From NCBI RefSeq assembly GCF_014879935.1, contig NZ_JACSRD010000186.1, positions 1 through 63,235 on the forward strand: 63,235 nt of DNA, given 5' to 3'. Made by a program: the position numbers and the translations under genes. The notes beneath the pieces are model-generated. The model searched no databases and was not told the DNA's origin. It worked only from the letters and a program-made list of their open reading frames with translations. Shown here piece after piece: positions 12,901 to 19,731 of this stretch. The DNA is from Prosthecobacter sp. Its GTDB lineage: Bacteria; Verrucomicrobiota; Verrucomicrobiia; Verrucomicrobiales; Verrucomicrobiaceae. Numbering within the stretch: the first letter of the stretch is position 1; each line of letters begins with the position of its first letter.

Positions 12901-15725
12901 TGGGCGGAGGCAACGTGGATCTCAACGCGGGACGTGACGTGCAGAACGTGAGCGCTCATGCGCCGACGAACGCGCGTGCCGCCCGCGGGAGCCCAGGTGC
13001 GGACTCCTTGCTGGAGCACGGCGGCGGTGATGTGACGGTGACGGCGGGGCGCAACATCGACGGCGGAGTCTATTACGTGGAGCGTGGCAACGCGGAGCTG
13101 TCCGCCCGGAACGAGATCACCACGAACTCCACGCGCTCGCCGTCCCTGGGCAGGCTTTCACCGGCTCCGGTGATCTACGCGGAGCAGACCTGGCTGCCGA
13201 CCACCTTTTTCCTGGGCCGGGGAAGCCTCGACATCAGCGCGGGAGGTGATGCGCTGATCGGGCCGGTGGCGAACACGATGCTGCTGCCACAGGGCTTGAA
13301 CAACAAGCACTGGTACAAGACCTACTTCTCCACCTACTCGACCGACGCCAGTGTGAGTGTCGTCTCGCTCGGTGGCGACGTGACTTTCCGCCAGTCGGCG
13401 GTGATTCCCAACGCTGTGGCGCCTGAAGGCATGCTGAACCTGTGGATGAAGGAGGTGCTGCTGCTGACTTCGAATTCGGCGTCGTCCTACCAGCCCTGGC
13501 TGCGCCTGGTGGAGACGAGCGTGGATCCCTTTGCCACGCTGAGCACCCTGATGCCTGCCTCGCTGCAGGCGACCGCGTTCGCCGGGGATGTGAATGTGGT
13601 GGGCAGGCTGAATCTGTCTCCGTCACCGACGGGGAACCTGGAAATCGTCGCCAGCGGGTCCGTCAACGGCCTTCTGCCCGCCGGTGTGTCGTCCACGCTC
13701 GTGCCGGGCCGGCAGACGACGGTGTGGGTGTCGTCGAGCATCAATCTTTCCGACGCCAGCCCGTCAGCCCTTCCAGCGGCGCTGACGCCGTTCGCCTACC
13801 ACTCGGTCTTTTTCGACGCGGCCGTGCCCATCAACAACAACGCGGCACGCCTCACCGACGCATTGTTCATGCAGGGCCTCGATCTGCTGTTCGCCGAATC
13901 AGGATCGACAGCGGGCACTTACGCTTCGTTGCAGGTGAAGCAGGGGCTGCATGCGTCTGGTCTGCTGCATGCGAATGACGCACGGCCTGTGATGGTGAGC
14001 GCCTCGGGTGGCGACATTTCGGGCCTGACCTTGTTCTCGCCAAAGCAGACGTCCATTCTGGCCAGTCGGGACATCACGGATGTGGCCTTCTATCTCCAGA
14101 ATCTGCGTGCTAGTGATGTCTCCGTGGTGTCCAGCGGCCGCGACATCATCGCTTACAACGCGAACTCACCTTCACGCACGGCTGCAGCGCTGAGCGGCAA
14201 CCAGCCGGCCTTTGGCGAGACGCCGAAATCAGGTGACATCCAGATCAGCGGTCCGGGAACGCTTCAGGTGCTGGCGGGACGTGACCTGAACCTGGGCACC
14301 GGCTCGAACAACGCGGACGGCACTGGCGTGGGCATCACCAGCATCGGCAACGGGCGGAACCCGAACCTGCCGTTTGCCGGGGCGGACATCGTCGTCGCCG
14401 CAGGTCTGGGCGGCGTCGCCTCCGGTCTGGGCAGTTCGAATGCGAAGTTCGCCGATTTCATCTACGCCATCCAGTATGCGCAGGGGGTGCTCACGGGAAG
14501 CCCGACCGCGCCGAAGTATGAGCTCGATGGTCGTCGTTACCTCGCGGAACTGGCCGCGATGCTGCAGTCCAACGGCCTGCGCGGCCTGCCGACCAGCATT
14601 TTGTTCACTGACGGCGATCCCTCAGCGCCTGTCGTGACTCTCAACTCTGGAACCATCAGCGTTGGAACTCCTGAGCCCGGAGCCACGCTGCTGCCGAACT
14701 CGATCAATCTGGATGATCCGGCGCTCACACCGGCCCAGCGTGATCAGCTTGCGCTGTCGCTCTTCTTCCTCGCCCTTCGAGATGCCGGCCGTGATCGCAA
14801 CAATCCCGACAGTCCGGATGTGAACACCTATCGTGCGGGTTACGAGGCCATTCAGACGATGTTCACGGTGCCGGATCTGGTCAGCCCGGGCGGCGACAAG
14901 GAAGGCATCGAGCGACTCATGGATCGTGATCGTCCTATCGACGGCTATGTTTTCGACGGCGACATCACGACCCAGGCTCGTGACATCCGCACGAAGAGCG
15001 GCGGCAGCATCAGCATCCTGGCACCCGGCGGCGGTCTCGAACTGGCTGCCACGTTGATTGGCGAGACGCTCGCGCCTCCAGGCATCATCACCGAGTCCGG
15101 CGGAAACATCTCCATCTTCGCCGACCAGGATGTCAGCATCGGCATCGCGCGAATCTTCACGCTGCGGGGTGGCGACATCAACATCTGGTCCACCGTGGGC
15201 GACATCGCGGCGGGTTCATCGTCCAAGACGGTGCAGTCGGCCCCGCCCACCCGCGTGATCATCGATCCGCAGAGCGCCAGCGTCGCCACGGACCTGGCAG
15301 GTCTCGCCACGGGCGGCGGCATCGGCGTTCTGGCCACGGTCGCAGGCATCGCACCGGGCAATGTCGATCTCATCGCGCCCATCGGTGCCGTGGATGCGGG
15401 TGATGCGGGCATCCGTGCGACTGGAAACCTGAACATCGCCGCTGCGATCGTGCTGAACGCGGCCAACATCGTCGCCGGTGGCAGCAGCGCCGGCACTCCG
15501 ACGGCTGCCGCTGCTGCCGCTCCGAGCATGAGCGCGGTTTCCAGCGCCGGATCCAGCGCTGCGGCGGCCACCACGGCCACCAATGCCGCGCAACAGAACA
15601 GCCAGCAGCAGACGGCGTCCGGCACGGGCGACGAACTGCCCTCCGTCATCACCGTCGAAGTCCTCGGCTACGGTGGTGGCAGCGGTGATGACGACGAGCG
15701 CCGCCGCAACCGCCCCGGGGAGTGA
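3990..15725 (+). CDS. giant filamentous-haemagglutinin family exoprotein (TpsA, DUF3739 type)
   Basis: A 3,911-residue secreted protein. The ATG at 3990 is preferred to a TTG one codon earlier. Residues 1-36 form a signal peptide (HLLVLLMLLTPCTQA). Residues ~133-250 form the TPS/haemagglutination secretion domain, with conserved NWKTFNVG, GNPTQILGSIEAQGQVYLIN and NQNGIIFGG. The long middle is repetitive right-handed beta-helix, with FHA-type motifs IEIAAGRDVQ, VDLNAGRDVQ, VTVTAGRNIDGG and LQVLAGRDLN. Near the C-terminus (about 3640-3840) is a DUF3739-like segment with QDVSIGIARIFTLRGGDINIW and GNVDLIAPIGAVDAGDAGIR motifs, followed by an Ala/Ser/Gln-rich tail and a charged end (DDDERRRNRPGE). 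Two-partner systems export such proteins through a TpsB barrel, but none is encoded in this window. Likely role is adhesion or surface structure. Confidence 0.9.
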   Translation: MKRSDLSSSLSRLPLFHVVLAHLLVLLMLLTPCTQAGDILRMGAAAGATPAAGGTPATPDAAAINTAAATAQARTNAQDMLARNTMALQAVTAMQEAARAAAAGSNNLGANPNFPGQTLPDVPNGLVTGGLELNGIPTGAASPQQSLENARTIVSIQQTQQQALLNWKTFNVGSNTAVRFDQSAGGEDVGNWIAFNTINDPSGNPTQILGSIEAQGQVYLINQNGIIFGGTSTVDTRTLVASSLPMNDNLITRGLLNNPDSQFLFSANAQPAGTKGPTPAYTPPSPPASGRIGNVTVQAGARITAPTSSANVGGRVALIGPNVTNEGTISTPDGQTILAAGMEVGFDAHSSDDPSLRGLDVYVGSVGTYGGTATNAGLIEAPRGSIVITGKNVNQNGFINSTTSAALNGRVDLLANYNAVPNINFSPTVPEFGKPFVYQSGVSTGIVSTGAGSVIQILPEYESALKVVGTELALKSQINMQGLGVHLGMDSVVYAPNADVALSAGVWDVILTLGLTNQDFAHASGQVYFDEGAVVSVAGSTAIAASIDQYILEVTLRAAELADSALQRNGILRGQTVTVDLREHGTRSDGTEWVGTPLADLTGYLGVIERNVGQLTVAGGTVSIAAGESVVMQAGAKVDVSGGYQDYDAGFVQTSRLIHEGNLVDIADARADIVYDGIYTPDSSSTDPRWATTSGSSSLFAAAGHHEAAHSVGANGGGIMLAAASMALDGSLVGNTVTGPQQIESAPTPSSLSIYFRAQQLSRAPLELPFYSPKPPELEFGASSTLPAAAAFALDGSGVPLALRAERQDAVVLSPTLLSTQGFGSLLVDNSDGNITVPAGFMLEAPLTGSVTLRGANVTIEGGIVAPGGTIDLIAYNVSPYTTAMLKAQGPGAVIPTVNPLRGRVTVGSSAILSTAGIIVDDRLGSTTRGLVPLDVLYQNTDGSSRYALTTQGGGISIDAFITEITTGGLLDVSGGFHIDENADVIYADAGSLTLKGGHDPAFTSLLGGHLSLGGTLTGLSGASGGNLTLQAPVIQFGGTAVHADALLLQPEFFSLGGFDSFHLTGLGIDVTSGGVESFLPGVLVSAGSSIRPQVLSLQAIVDPQGGPDSLTVSTLLKPEGYRPAASLLFEAPGVRDVITQVLKIRGRIETQSGSSIETDALGSVAFDGQTIELFGSVLAPGGSLSVSGDLHYPRDSDPTAGQVTVHLGTGSRLSTAGKVVLLADAFGLRTGHVYDGGSIVIEGNIVADSGSVLDVSGTTGVLDLLPPQAGTADVFTAGLYSAALFPGTGVTRPVQEAQPVATQIDSAGGSITLHGGDLLFSNATLQGGAGGATAAGGTVTVSSDRFILRGSDDNDKDLSLMVAQDMAMFTQPVFAGGQVLGSTLVNSSGGAIQSIGYFGMNSFTSGGFDSLNLKGNVQFVGPVDVAAAGYLKIADGGVLSADSLVRLEASYVSLGTPLAAPTRDEELLNPFFITTSVGLFASNFSPTHGGGRLEVTADLIETGFLSLQNIGQAALTARQELRGSGYFDIAGDLTLTAGQIYPVTASTFTITAYDYTVSGNLTRGSVTITSSGQTPELPLSGGGRLSIYASNIIQGGTLRAPLGTITLGWDGSGTAPKGLVTNTAVPVAQQITLQSGSTTSVSAIDPQTGAGVRIPYGILKDGTNWIDPTGFDITSIGAPDKSIKLGANSVVTEAGSSIDIRGGGELYGYRWVEGNGGTSDILDTDGSFAILPAYASSFAPFAPFASSGLFVENLGGDAGYANDTLSVGDRIFLKAAPGVAEGVYTLLPARYALLPGAMLVTPDSSGIITSAQVKPGGAVLASGYRFNSLNPDVTGRLYQQFEVAPLSVVKARAEYVDFTADVFLPAAQTALSLPVALTSKDAGYVLFDAQQSMQLLGSLTAGAAAGRGGRVDVSSPLDIVIAAPGAPAQPGKLVLDATLLNGWQAESLLIGGVRTQGAGSSSIAVRTTNLTLDNAGAPLTGRDIVLAASGTLTLADGAEIRQTEAQAAADAFLLSGNGTLVRVSGVASAQTSRSGVTASGLPQLVIGAEAVVSGVSITLDSSNATSLNPEAVLDADAKAVNLNSGRLSIQLDSPGALQPDAGLVLSGDILDALRLTESLSLLSYTALDLYGTGSFDSAGTLALSAGEIRGFNNGGGSVSITAADALLLSNSANGSVVGPVAALSGSLSLVAPTITIGQNALVVEQFASVALTASHGIAMQGSGSFRAQGDLSAVTPFFIASGNATQTFAAAGSLTLFRPGGAQNTPVTMGLGAQVTFEGASVFANTSILLPSGVISMRATNGNLVVDGLLDAGGATRTFFDTVRHTDAGQVSLTADAGDVMLSSDSIINLAAMAGGGDAGLLVLNAAGNLNLSGTLLGQAGTGGETASARIDVGTLASFDALNDILNAGSFTQSRDMRVRSGSVTINGVVNAHRFLLGVDQGSITVNGTVNASGQTGGRIDLIANGDVTLNSGSLLTVAGQEFDNAGKGGAIWIESGSQRNGVAGTGRVNIASGSTLNLSVAEKVAGGVDVIGSSAFRGQFSGKVHLRAPQNGTFTDLLVDPIAGTFIDPSSVEIEGYRLYSFNQANVIIRAGTTAITNETITTTTLNTDASSFFGAGNVNYNSMMSRLLAGNAALQSVSVLQPGMEIVNQGGNIVLGSTTSGAGADWNLATFRYGPNSAAGMLTLRAAGNLEFYNTLSDGFTPAGGNAVESMWVATLTARNNALPVNSQSWSYHLSAGSDLAAVNFREVMLMAGLGGSSGSLLLGKNAGQAVPSSAGVNSSPGADALTRLAINPDNGTNAATTSNRFQVIRTGTGDIEIAAGRDVQLLNPFATIYTAGTAVTSITSIFTASDFVRPIVTPSTNSFPAQGVLGAIQQLYAAQYSMAGGNVAVTAQQDIIHYTRDSGNNLVIDSQRQLPNNWLMRRGYVNADGDYGAIVVSAGGIRRINDAAASTTWWIDFSNFFDGVAALGGGNVDLNAGRDVQNVSAHAPTNARAARGSPGADSLLEHGGGDVTVTAGRNIDGGVYYVERGNAELSARNEITTNSTRSPSLGRLSPAPVIYAEQTWLPTTFFLGRGSLDISAGGDALIGPVANTMLLPQGLNNKHWYKTYFSTYSTDASVSVVSLGGDVTFRQSAVIPNAVAPEGMLNLWMKEVLLLTSNSASSYQPWLRLVETSVDPFATLSTLMPASLQATAFAGDVNVVGRLNLSPSPTGNLEIVASGSVNGLLPAGVSSTLVPGRQTTVWVSSSINLSDASPSALPAALTPFAYHSVFFDAAVPINNNAARLTDALFMQGLDLLFAESGSTAGTYASLQVKQGLHASGLLHANDARPVMVSASGGDISGLTLFSPKQTSILASRDITDVAFYLQNLRASDVSVVSSGRDIIAYNANSPSRTAAALSGNQPAFGETPKSGDIQISGPGTLQVLAGRDLNLGTGSNNADGTGVGITSIGNGRNPNLPFAGADIVVAAGLGGVASGLGSSNAKFADFIYAIQYAQGVLTGSPTAPKYELDGRRYLAELAAMLQSNGLRGLPTSILFTDGDPSAPVVTLNSGTISVGTPEPGATLLPNSINLDDPALTPAQRDQLALSLFFLALRDAGRDRNNPDSPDVNTYRAGYEAIQTMFTVPDLVSPGGDKEGIERLMDRDRPIDGYVFDGDITTQARDIRTKSGGSISILAPGGGLELAATLIGETLAPPGIITESGGNISIFADQDVSIGIARIFTLRGGDINIWSTVGDIAAGSSSKTVQSAPPTRVIIDPQSASVATDLAGLATGGGIGVLATVAGIAPGNVDLIAPIGAVDAGDAGIRATGNLNIAAAIVLNAANIVAGGSSAGTPTAAAAAAPSMSAVSSAGSSAAAATTATNAAQQNSQQQTASGTGDELPSVITVEVLGYGGGSGDDDERRRNRPGE

Positions 15726-15734
15726 TCACGACCT

Positions 15735-17519
15735 ATGTCCTTCGATTTCGATCCAGATTCCAATCAGAAGCCCGTGGTGGCCGATGTCCCTCCGCCGAAG
15801 GAGCAGATCGGCACCTTCGCCGTCTTCGCGCTCGTCACTTTCGGCCTGCTGGCGCTGGCGTGGTTCGCATGGACACCGCTGAGCACGGCCATGCGTGCCG
15901 CCATGGCTCGAACTGACACACGCAGGGCGCTGGAGGCCGTGACGGCGAAGGACTGGCCGCTCGCCGCGAAACTGCTGACGGAGGCCAACCGCCGTGCACC
16001 TGGAGATCCTGAGGTGCTGCGTGGCTTGATCGAGTTTCACAAGGCCACCGGCTCCGATCCCGCCGGCCTGGCGCAACGGCTGAAGACGCTGGATGAGATC
16101 CAGCCGCTCAACTCCGCCGAGAGATTGCTGCTGGCAGAGGCACTCATCGCCACCGGCAAGCTGCCGGAAGCACGCGAAGTGCTGGACCAGGTGCCGCAGG
16201 AGGCGGATGTGAATGCGCGGCGTCTGGAGTTGCTGGCCGCCGTGTTGAAGGCGGAGGGGCATACCCAGCAGGCCCAGCTGGTGGCGCGTCACTCCTTGAA
16301 CGGCAGGACGGATGATCCGCAGGTGCGGCTCCAGGCGAGCCAGGAAAACATGCGCAGCACCTTTCCGGAAGTCCGCCAGCAGGCCCGGGGCCAGCTTTGG
16401 GACACGGCCCGGCTGAAGACCGAGGTGGCGCTTCCTGCCATCGAGTCATTGATCAAAGACCCGGCGCTCACCGCCGCCCAGGCCACCGAGCTGCTCGAAC
16501 TCGCCCAGAATCATCCATTGAAGCCTCGCAGCCTCACCTTGGCCGCTGTCTCCGTGCTGATGCGTCTCAAGCCGGACCAGCGTCCGGCGCTCGTGCGGGA
16601 GCAGGTGAGACGTTTGACCGAGGAAGGGGAGGGCACCCGCGAGGAAACCGCCTTGTGGCTGATGCGCGAGCGTGAATACGATGAGCTGCGCCGCCTCGTG
16701 CCGGCATCACTCGCGGTGAAATCGCGCGAGCTGTATCCCATCCTCATGCAGACCCTGGCGCAGCAGCAGCGCTGGCAGGAGCTGGAGGAGTTCCTCACCG
16801 CTCCCAATCCACCGGTGGATCGCGGCCTCGTCACGCTGGCATTGGCGGAGGTGAAAGCCCACCGCGAGCCGGACAAACGTGAGGCGCGCCTGTTGATTGA
16901 CCGCACCATCGAAGCGGCGAAGGTGGAGGGCAATCTGGCGGTCCTGCGCGGAGCTGCTGCCGTTGCGGAAAAGCACCACCTCGCCGATTCGGCCGCCGCG
17001 GGTTATCAGGCGGCGGCGGAAAAGGCGGTGGCATCAGGACAGGTGAACGACGCGGTGTCCGACCTGCAAAAGGCCGCCACGCTGGCTCTTGCGGCGAAGA
17101 ACACGGGCCTGCTCCTGGCGATCTTCCGCCAACTGCACGAACTCCGTCCCAGCAGCACCGCCTTCGCCGAGGAGTTCGTCTATCTCCGGCTGGTCCTCGG
17201 CGTGGAGATCGAGACGGTGGACCTGAAAAGCCTCGGTGCAGGCAGCCAGGCGGCCACGGAGGCTGAGATGACCATGGATCGCATGCCAACGGACTTGTTG
17301 CACGCGCTGGCGGCCTATCGCCTGGGTGACCCGGCTGCGATGCGGCAGCACGTGGCCGGTTTGCAGGACACGTCCCGCCTTCCCGCCGGACAGAGGGCGG
17401 TGGCGGCCGGATTGCTGTCGCTGGTGGGCAAGGCAGACCGCGCCTTCCAGATCGCCGAGAAAGTCCCCGGCGGCCTCCTGCTGGATGAGGAGCTCGTGTT
17501 CCTGAAGAAGGCGCTGTGA
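15735..17519 (+). CDS. membrane-anchored TPR-repeat protein
   Basis: 594 residues. A short cytoplasmic head is followed by one transmembrane helix (about residues 26-46, FAVFALVTFGLLALAWFAW) and then a long all-helical Ala/Leu/Glu-rich region with tetratricopeptide-like pairs (for example RALEAVTAKDWPLAAKLL, LLLAEALIATGKLPEAREVL). It starts 9 bases after the exoprotein stop and closes the operon. TPR domains scaffold protein complexes; a role in assembling or exporting the giant exoprotein is inferred from position. It converges on the histidine kinase gene with only 15 bases between stops, and no hairpin terminator is visible there. Confidence 0.75.
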   Translation: MSFDFDPDSNQKPVVADVPPPKEQIGTFAVFALVTFGLLALAWFAWTPLSTAMRAAMARTDTRRALEAVTAKDWPLAAKLLTEANRRAPGDPEVLRGLIEFHKATGSDPAGLAQRLKTLDEIQPLNSAERLLLAEALIATGKLPEAREVLDQVPQEADVNARRLELLAAVLKAEGHTQQAQLVARHSLNGRTDDPQVRLQASQENMRSTFPEVRQQARGQLWDTARLKTEVALPAIESLIKDPALTAAQATELLELAQNHPLKPRSLTLAAVSVLMRLKPDQRPALVREQVRRLTEEGEGTREETALWLMREREYDELRRLVPASLAVKSRELYPILMQTLAQQQRWQELEEFLTAPNPPVDRGLVTLALAEVKAHREPDKREARLLIDRTIEAAKVEGNLAVLRGAAAVAEKHHLADSAAAGYQAAAEKAVASGQVNDAVSDLQKAATLALAAKNTGLLLAIFRQLHELRPSSTAFAEEFVYLRLVLGVEIETVDLKSLGAGSQAATEAEMTMDRMPTDLLHALAAYRLGDPAAMRQHVAGLQDTSRLPAGQRAVAAGLLSLVGKADRAFQIAEKVPGGLLLDEELVFLKKAL

Positions 17520-17534
17520 AGCGAAAACTGCGGC

Positions 17535-18671
17535 TCAATCCGGCAGCGGCAGACGAATCGTGAACGTGGTGCGGACGCCGGGGGTGCTTTCCAGCTCGAT
17601 GGAGCCGCCGTGGGCCTCCACGGCTCGTTTGACGATGGAGAGGCCCAGTCCGGTGCCGCGAATCTCCTGGGAGTGATCTTTGGCGCAGCGATAGAAGCGT
17701 TTGAAGACGAATGCCACGTCCTCGGCGGCGATTCCCACGCCGTCGTCTTCCACGGTGAGGATGCACTCATGCCGAGTCCAATGGCCGGTGATGCCGATGC
17801 GCAGGCCGGTGCGTGGATTCTCCTTCAACGCGTTTTCGATGAGGTTCGTGAAGATCTGGTCCCAGTAAAAGCGGTCGCCATGCATGAGGCCGCCGTCGGG
17901 CGGGAAATGCAGCGTGATCGCCGGCTGCCTCTGCTCGATCAGCGGGGTGAGGTGTTCCAGCACGTCCTCCACGCAGCCGCGCACGAGGAAGGGCTCGGGC
18001 CGCAACTGGGAATCCGGCCCTTCCAGGCGTGAGATGGTCAGCATGTCGTCGATCAGCCGCATCATGCGGCGGCTGTGTTTCTCCATGACGTCCAGGCAGC
18101 GCAGGAGGGAGGCCGGGTTTTTGATCAGGCCGCCTTTCAGCGTCTCAATGTAGCCGTGGATGAGGGAGAGCGGCGTGCGCAGCTCGTGGCCGGCATTGGT
18201 GACGAAGTCCTGCCGGATGCGTTCGGTCACGATGCGTTCGGTGGTGTCCTCCACCATCACCCAGAGGCCGGAGCGCACGTCTTCATGCCAGGGCGAGACG
18301 ACCACGCGGTAAAAATGCTCGTGATGACCGTCGGTCGGGTGCTCGCTGGTGAAGCGCAGCTCTCCCTCGACGCGTTCTTGTTTCTGCCGTGCCTCGACCA
18401 TGAGATCACCCACGATCTTGAGCCCCTGACGGGCGGTGAACGTCTGACCGACCACGAGACGCAGCGGCAGAAACAGCACGCTCATGGCGAGGTTCACGTG
18501 GGTGATGACGTCTTCCTCGTCCACCACCAGGATGCCCTGAGGGGTCTCATCCAGGAGGGTGGAGAACACATGGCAGTCGTCTCCCAGGCACAATGAGGCG
18601 GCTGCTCCTGCGGCCCGTGTTCGCGTGGCTGTTTCCAGACGAGGGTCTTCTGCCGTGGCCGTCTCGATCAT
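17535..18671 (-). CDS. PhoR-like sensor histidine kinase
   Basis: 378 residues from the ATG that overlaps the response regulator stop in an ATGA (4-base) overlap; longer in-frame starts lie inside the upstream gene. A PAS-like domain (about 38-145, GILVVDEEDVITHVNLA) is followed by HisKA with the H-box VTNAGHELRTPLSLIHGY (His162). The HATPase has N-box TNLIENALKENP, G1 VEDDGVGI, an F-box FKRFYR and G2 GTGLGLSIVK. The sequence after the H-box closely follows the PhoR pattern. No transmembrane segment is visible, unlike typical PhoR, so it is probably cytosolic or peripherally bound. It phosphorylates the partner regulator encoded directly upstream. Confidence 0.85.
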   Translation of the reverse strand: MIETATAEDPRLETATRTRAAGAAASLCLGDDCHVFSTLLDETPQGILVVDEEDVITHVNLAMSVLFLPLRLVVGQTFTARQGLKIVGDLMVEARQKQERVEGELRFTSEHPTDGHHEHFYRVVVSPWHEDVRSGLWVMVEDTTERIVTERIRQDFVTNAGHELRTPLSLIHGYIETLKGGLIKNPASLLRCLDVMEKHSRRMMRLIDDMLTISRLEGPDSQLRPEPFLVRGCVEDVLEHLTPLIEQRQPAITLHFPPDGGLMHGDRFYWDQIFTNLIENALKENPRTGLRIGITGHWTRHECILTVEDDGVGIAAEDVAFVFKRFYRCAKDHSQEIRGTGLGLSIVKRAVEAHGGSIELESTPGVRTTFTIRLPLPD

Positions 18672-19369
18672 GCGTTCTCCAGCGTGCTCCCGGCATGAGT
18701 TCGGAAAAAGTAGCCCTGGCGGCGCAATGTGCCGATGTGCCGTCCGTGATCGCCCAGCTTGTCGCGCAGGCGCTTGATGTGGGTGTCCAGCGTGCGGGAA
18801 TGCGTGTCGTCGGCGTAGCCCCACACGGCGCTGAGCAGCTCGGCGCGGGAGTGGATCACGTCGGGATTGGCCATCAGCGTGGTGATGAGCTTCAGCTCGG
18901 TGATCGTGAGCTCCACCAGGCGGCCATTGATGGACAGGGACATGTTTTTGCGGTCGAGCAGGAAGTCACCGAGACGCTGCTCGGCCACCATGACGACCTT
19001 CTGCGTGCGCCGGAGCACGGCACCGATGCGCAGCATGAGCTCGCGGGGGCTGAAGGGCTTGGTGAGGTAGTCATCGGCACCGCTTTCCAGGCCGGCGATG
19101 CGGTCGTTCGTCTGCGCCCGGGCGGTGAGCATGATGACGGGAATGTGACGTGTCCGTGTGTCCGCCCGCAGGCGGCGGTGCACCTGCACGCCGTCGATTC
19201 CGGGCAGCATGATGTCCAGCACGATGAGATCGGGCGAGTGCTGCACTGCCGCAGGCAGCACGGCCAGCCCGTTTCCCGCCGAGACCACCTCGTGGCCTTC
19301 TCGTTGGAGATGAAGGCTCACGAGATCGACAATATCCTTCTCGTCATCGACTACCAAGATTCTGCTCAT
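18668..19369 (-). CDS. PhoB-like response regulator (OmpR family)
   Basis: 233 residues from the ATG giving SRILVVDDEKDI at the N-terminus. The receiver has an intact acidic pair (Asp8, Asp9), phospho-acceptor Asp52 (LIVLDIMLPG) and Lys104 (YLTKPFSP). The C-terminal winged helix (about 135-225) has LTITELKLITTLM, RAELLSAVWG and SRTLDTHIKRLRDKLG with YFFR at the end, typical of PhoB/OmpR DNA-binding domains. A Pho-box-like direct repeat lies about 94 bases upstream, so autoregulation by phosphate starvation is likely. The PhoB assignment is inference; general OmpR-family membership is firm. Confidence 0.87.
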   Translation of the reverse strand: MSRILVVDDEKDIVDLVSLHLQREGHEVVSAGNGLAVLPAAVQHSPDLIVLDIMLPGIDGVQVHRRLRADTRTRHIPVIMLTARAQTNDRIAGLESGADDYLTKPFSPRELMLRIGAVLRRTQKVVMVAEQRLGDFLLDRKNMSLSINGRLVELTITELKLITTLMANPDVIHSRAELLSAVWGYADDTHSRTLDTHIKRLRDKLGDHGRHIGTLRRQGYFFRTHAGSTLENA

Positions 19370-19462
19370 GATCGGGAGGCCTTGATTGTGACGGCATTGA
19401 CGCATCAATGCCAAAGGCTCCCTTGTTACGATCTTGTCGCACTCGTCACGGTGGTTCTCATT

Positions 19463-19480
19463 GTGACGTTTTCGTGACGC
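19463..19480 (-). promoter_or_regulatory. Pho-box-like direct repeat upstream of the PhoB-like gene
   Basis: On the minus strand the site reads GCGTCACGAAAACGTCAC: two GTCAC units at an 11-base pitch separated by GAAAAC. The classical PhoB box is made of two TGTCA-type units spaced 11 bases apart with an A/T-rich spacer, so pitch, half-site core and spacer all agree. It lies ~94 bases upstream of the response regulator start in the right orientation. This would support autoregulation by PhoB. Confidence 0.5.
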
Positions 19481-19516
19481 TGCCTCCAGCGTCCGTGATT
19501 GCAGGGCGTGCGCCTG

Positions 19517-19714
19517 TCACCCGCGTGGCGGATGCTGGCGCACCCCTTTGCAAAAGGCCGCGCCGATGACGCAGAGGCCGCCGATGATGAAGCCGATGCC
19601 GACAGGGGTGACGACATTGACCGGGATCATCGCCAGACCGGCGATGATCAGCACGATTCCGGCGGCCATCCACGTGCTGGATGGCCGCTTGGATGAATGA
19701 ACGAAGGGTTGCAT
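19517..19714 (-). CDS. small two-helix membrane protein
   Basis: 65 residues. After a polar Ser/Lys/Arg head, two hydrophobic helices follow (MAAGIVLIIAGLAMIPVNVV and IGFIIGGLCVIGAAF) joined by a short Thr/Pro/Gly turn, with a basic tail. It starts 17 bases after the stop of the DUF2892-like gene and is probably co-transcribed. The start is the ATG just before the first polar stretch; the frame is open further upstream only within the neighbouring gene. Function unknown. Confidence 0.5.
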   Translation of the reverse strand: MQPFVHSSKRPSSTWMAAGIVLIIAGLAMIPVNVVTPVGIGFIIGGLCVIGAAFCKGVRQHPPRG

Positions 19715-19731
19715 GGGGAAATGAGTGGATG

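Noticed and set aside
8151..13019. Two long (~600-codon) minus-strand frames in the exoprotein
   Set aside because: Antisense to the repetitive FHA gene with low-complexity composition and no motifs; shadows of codon bias.
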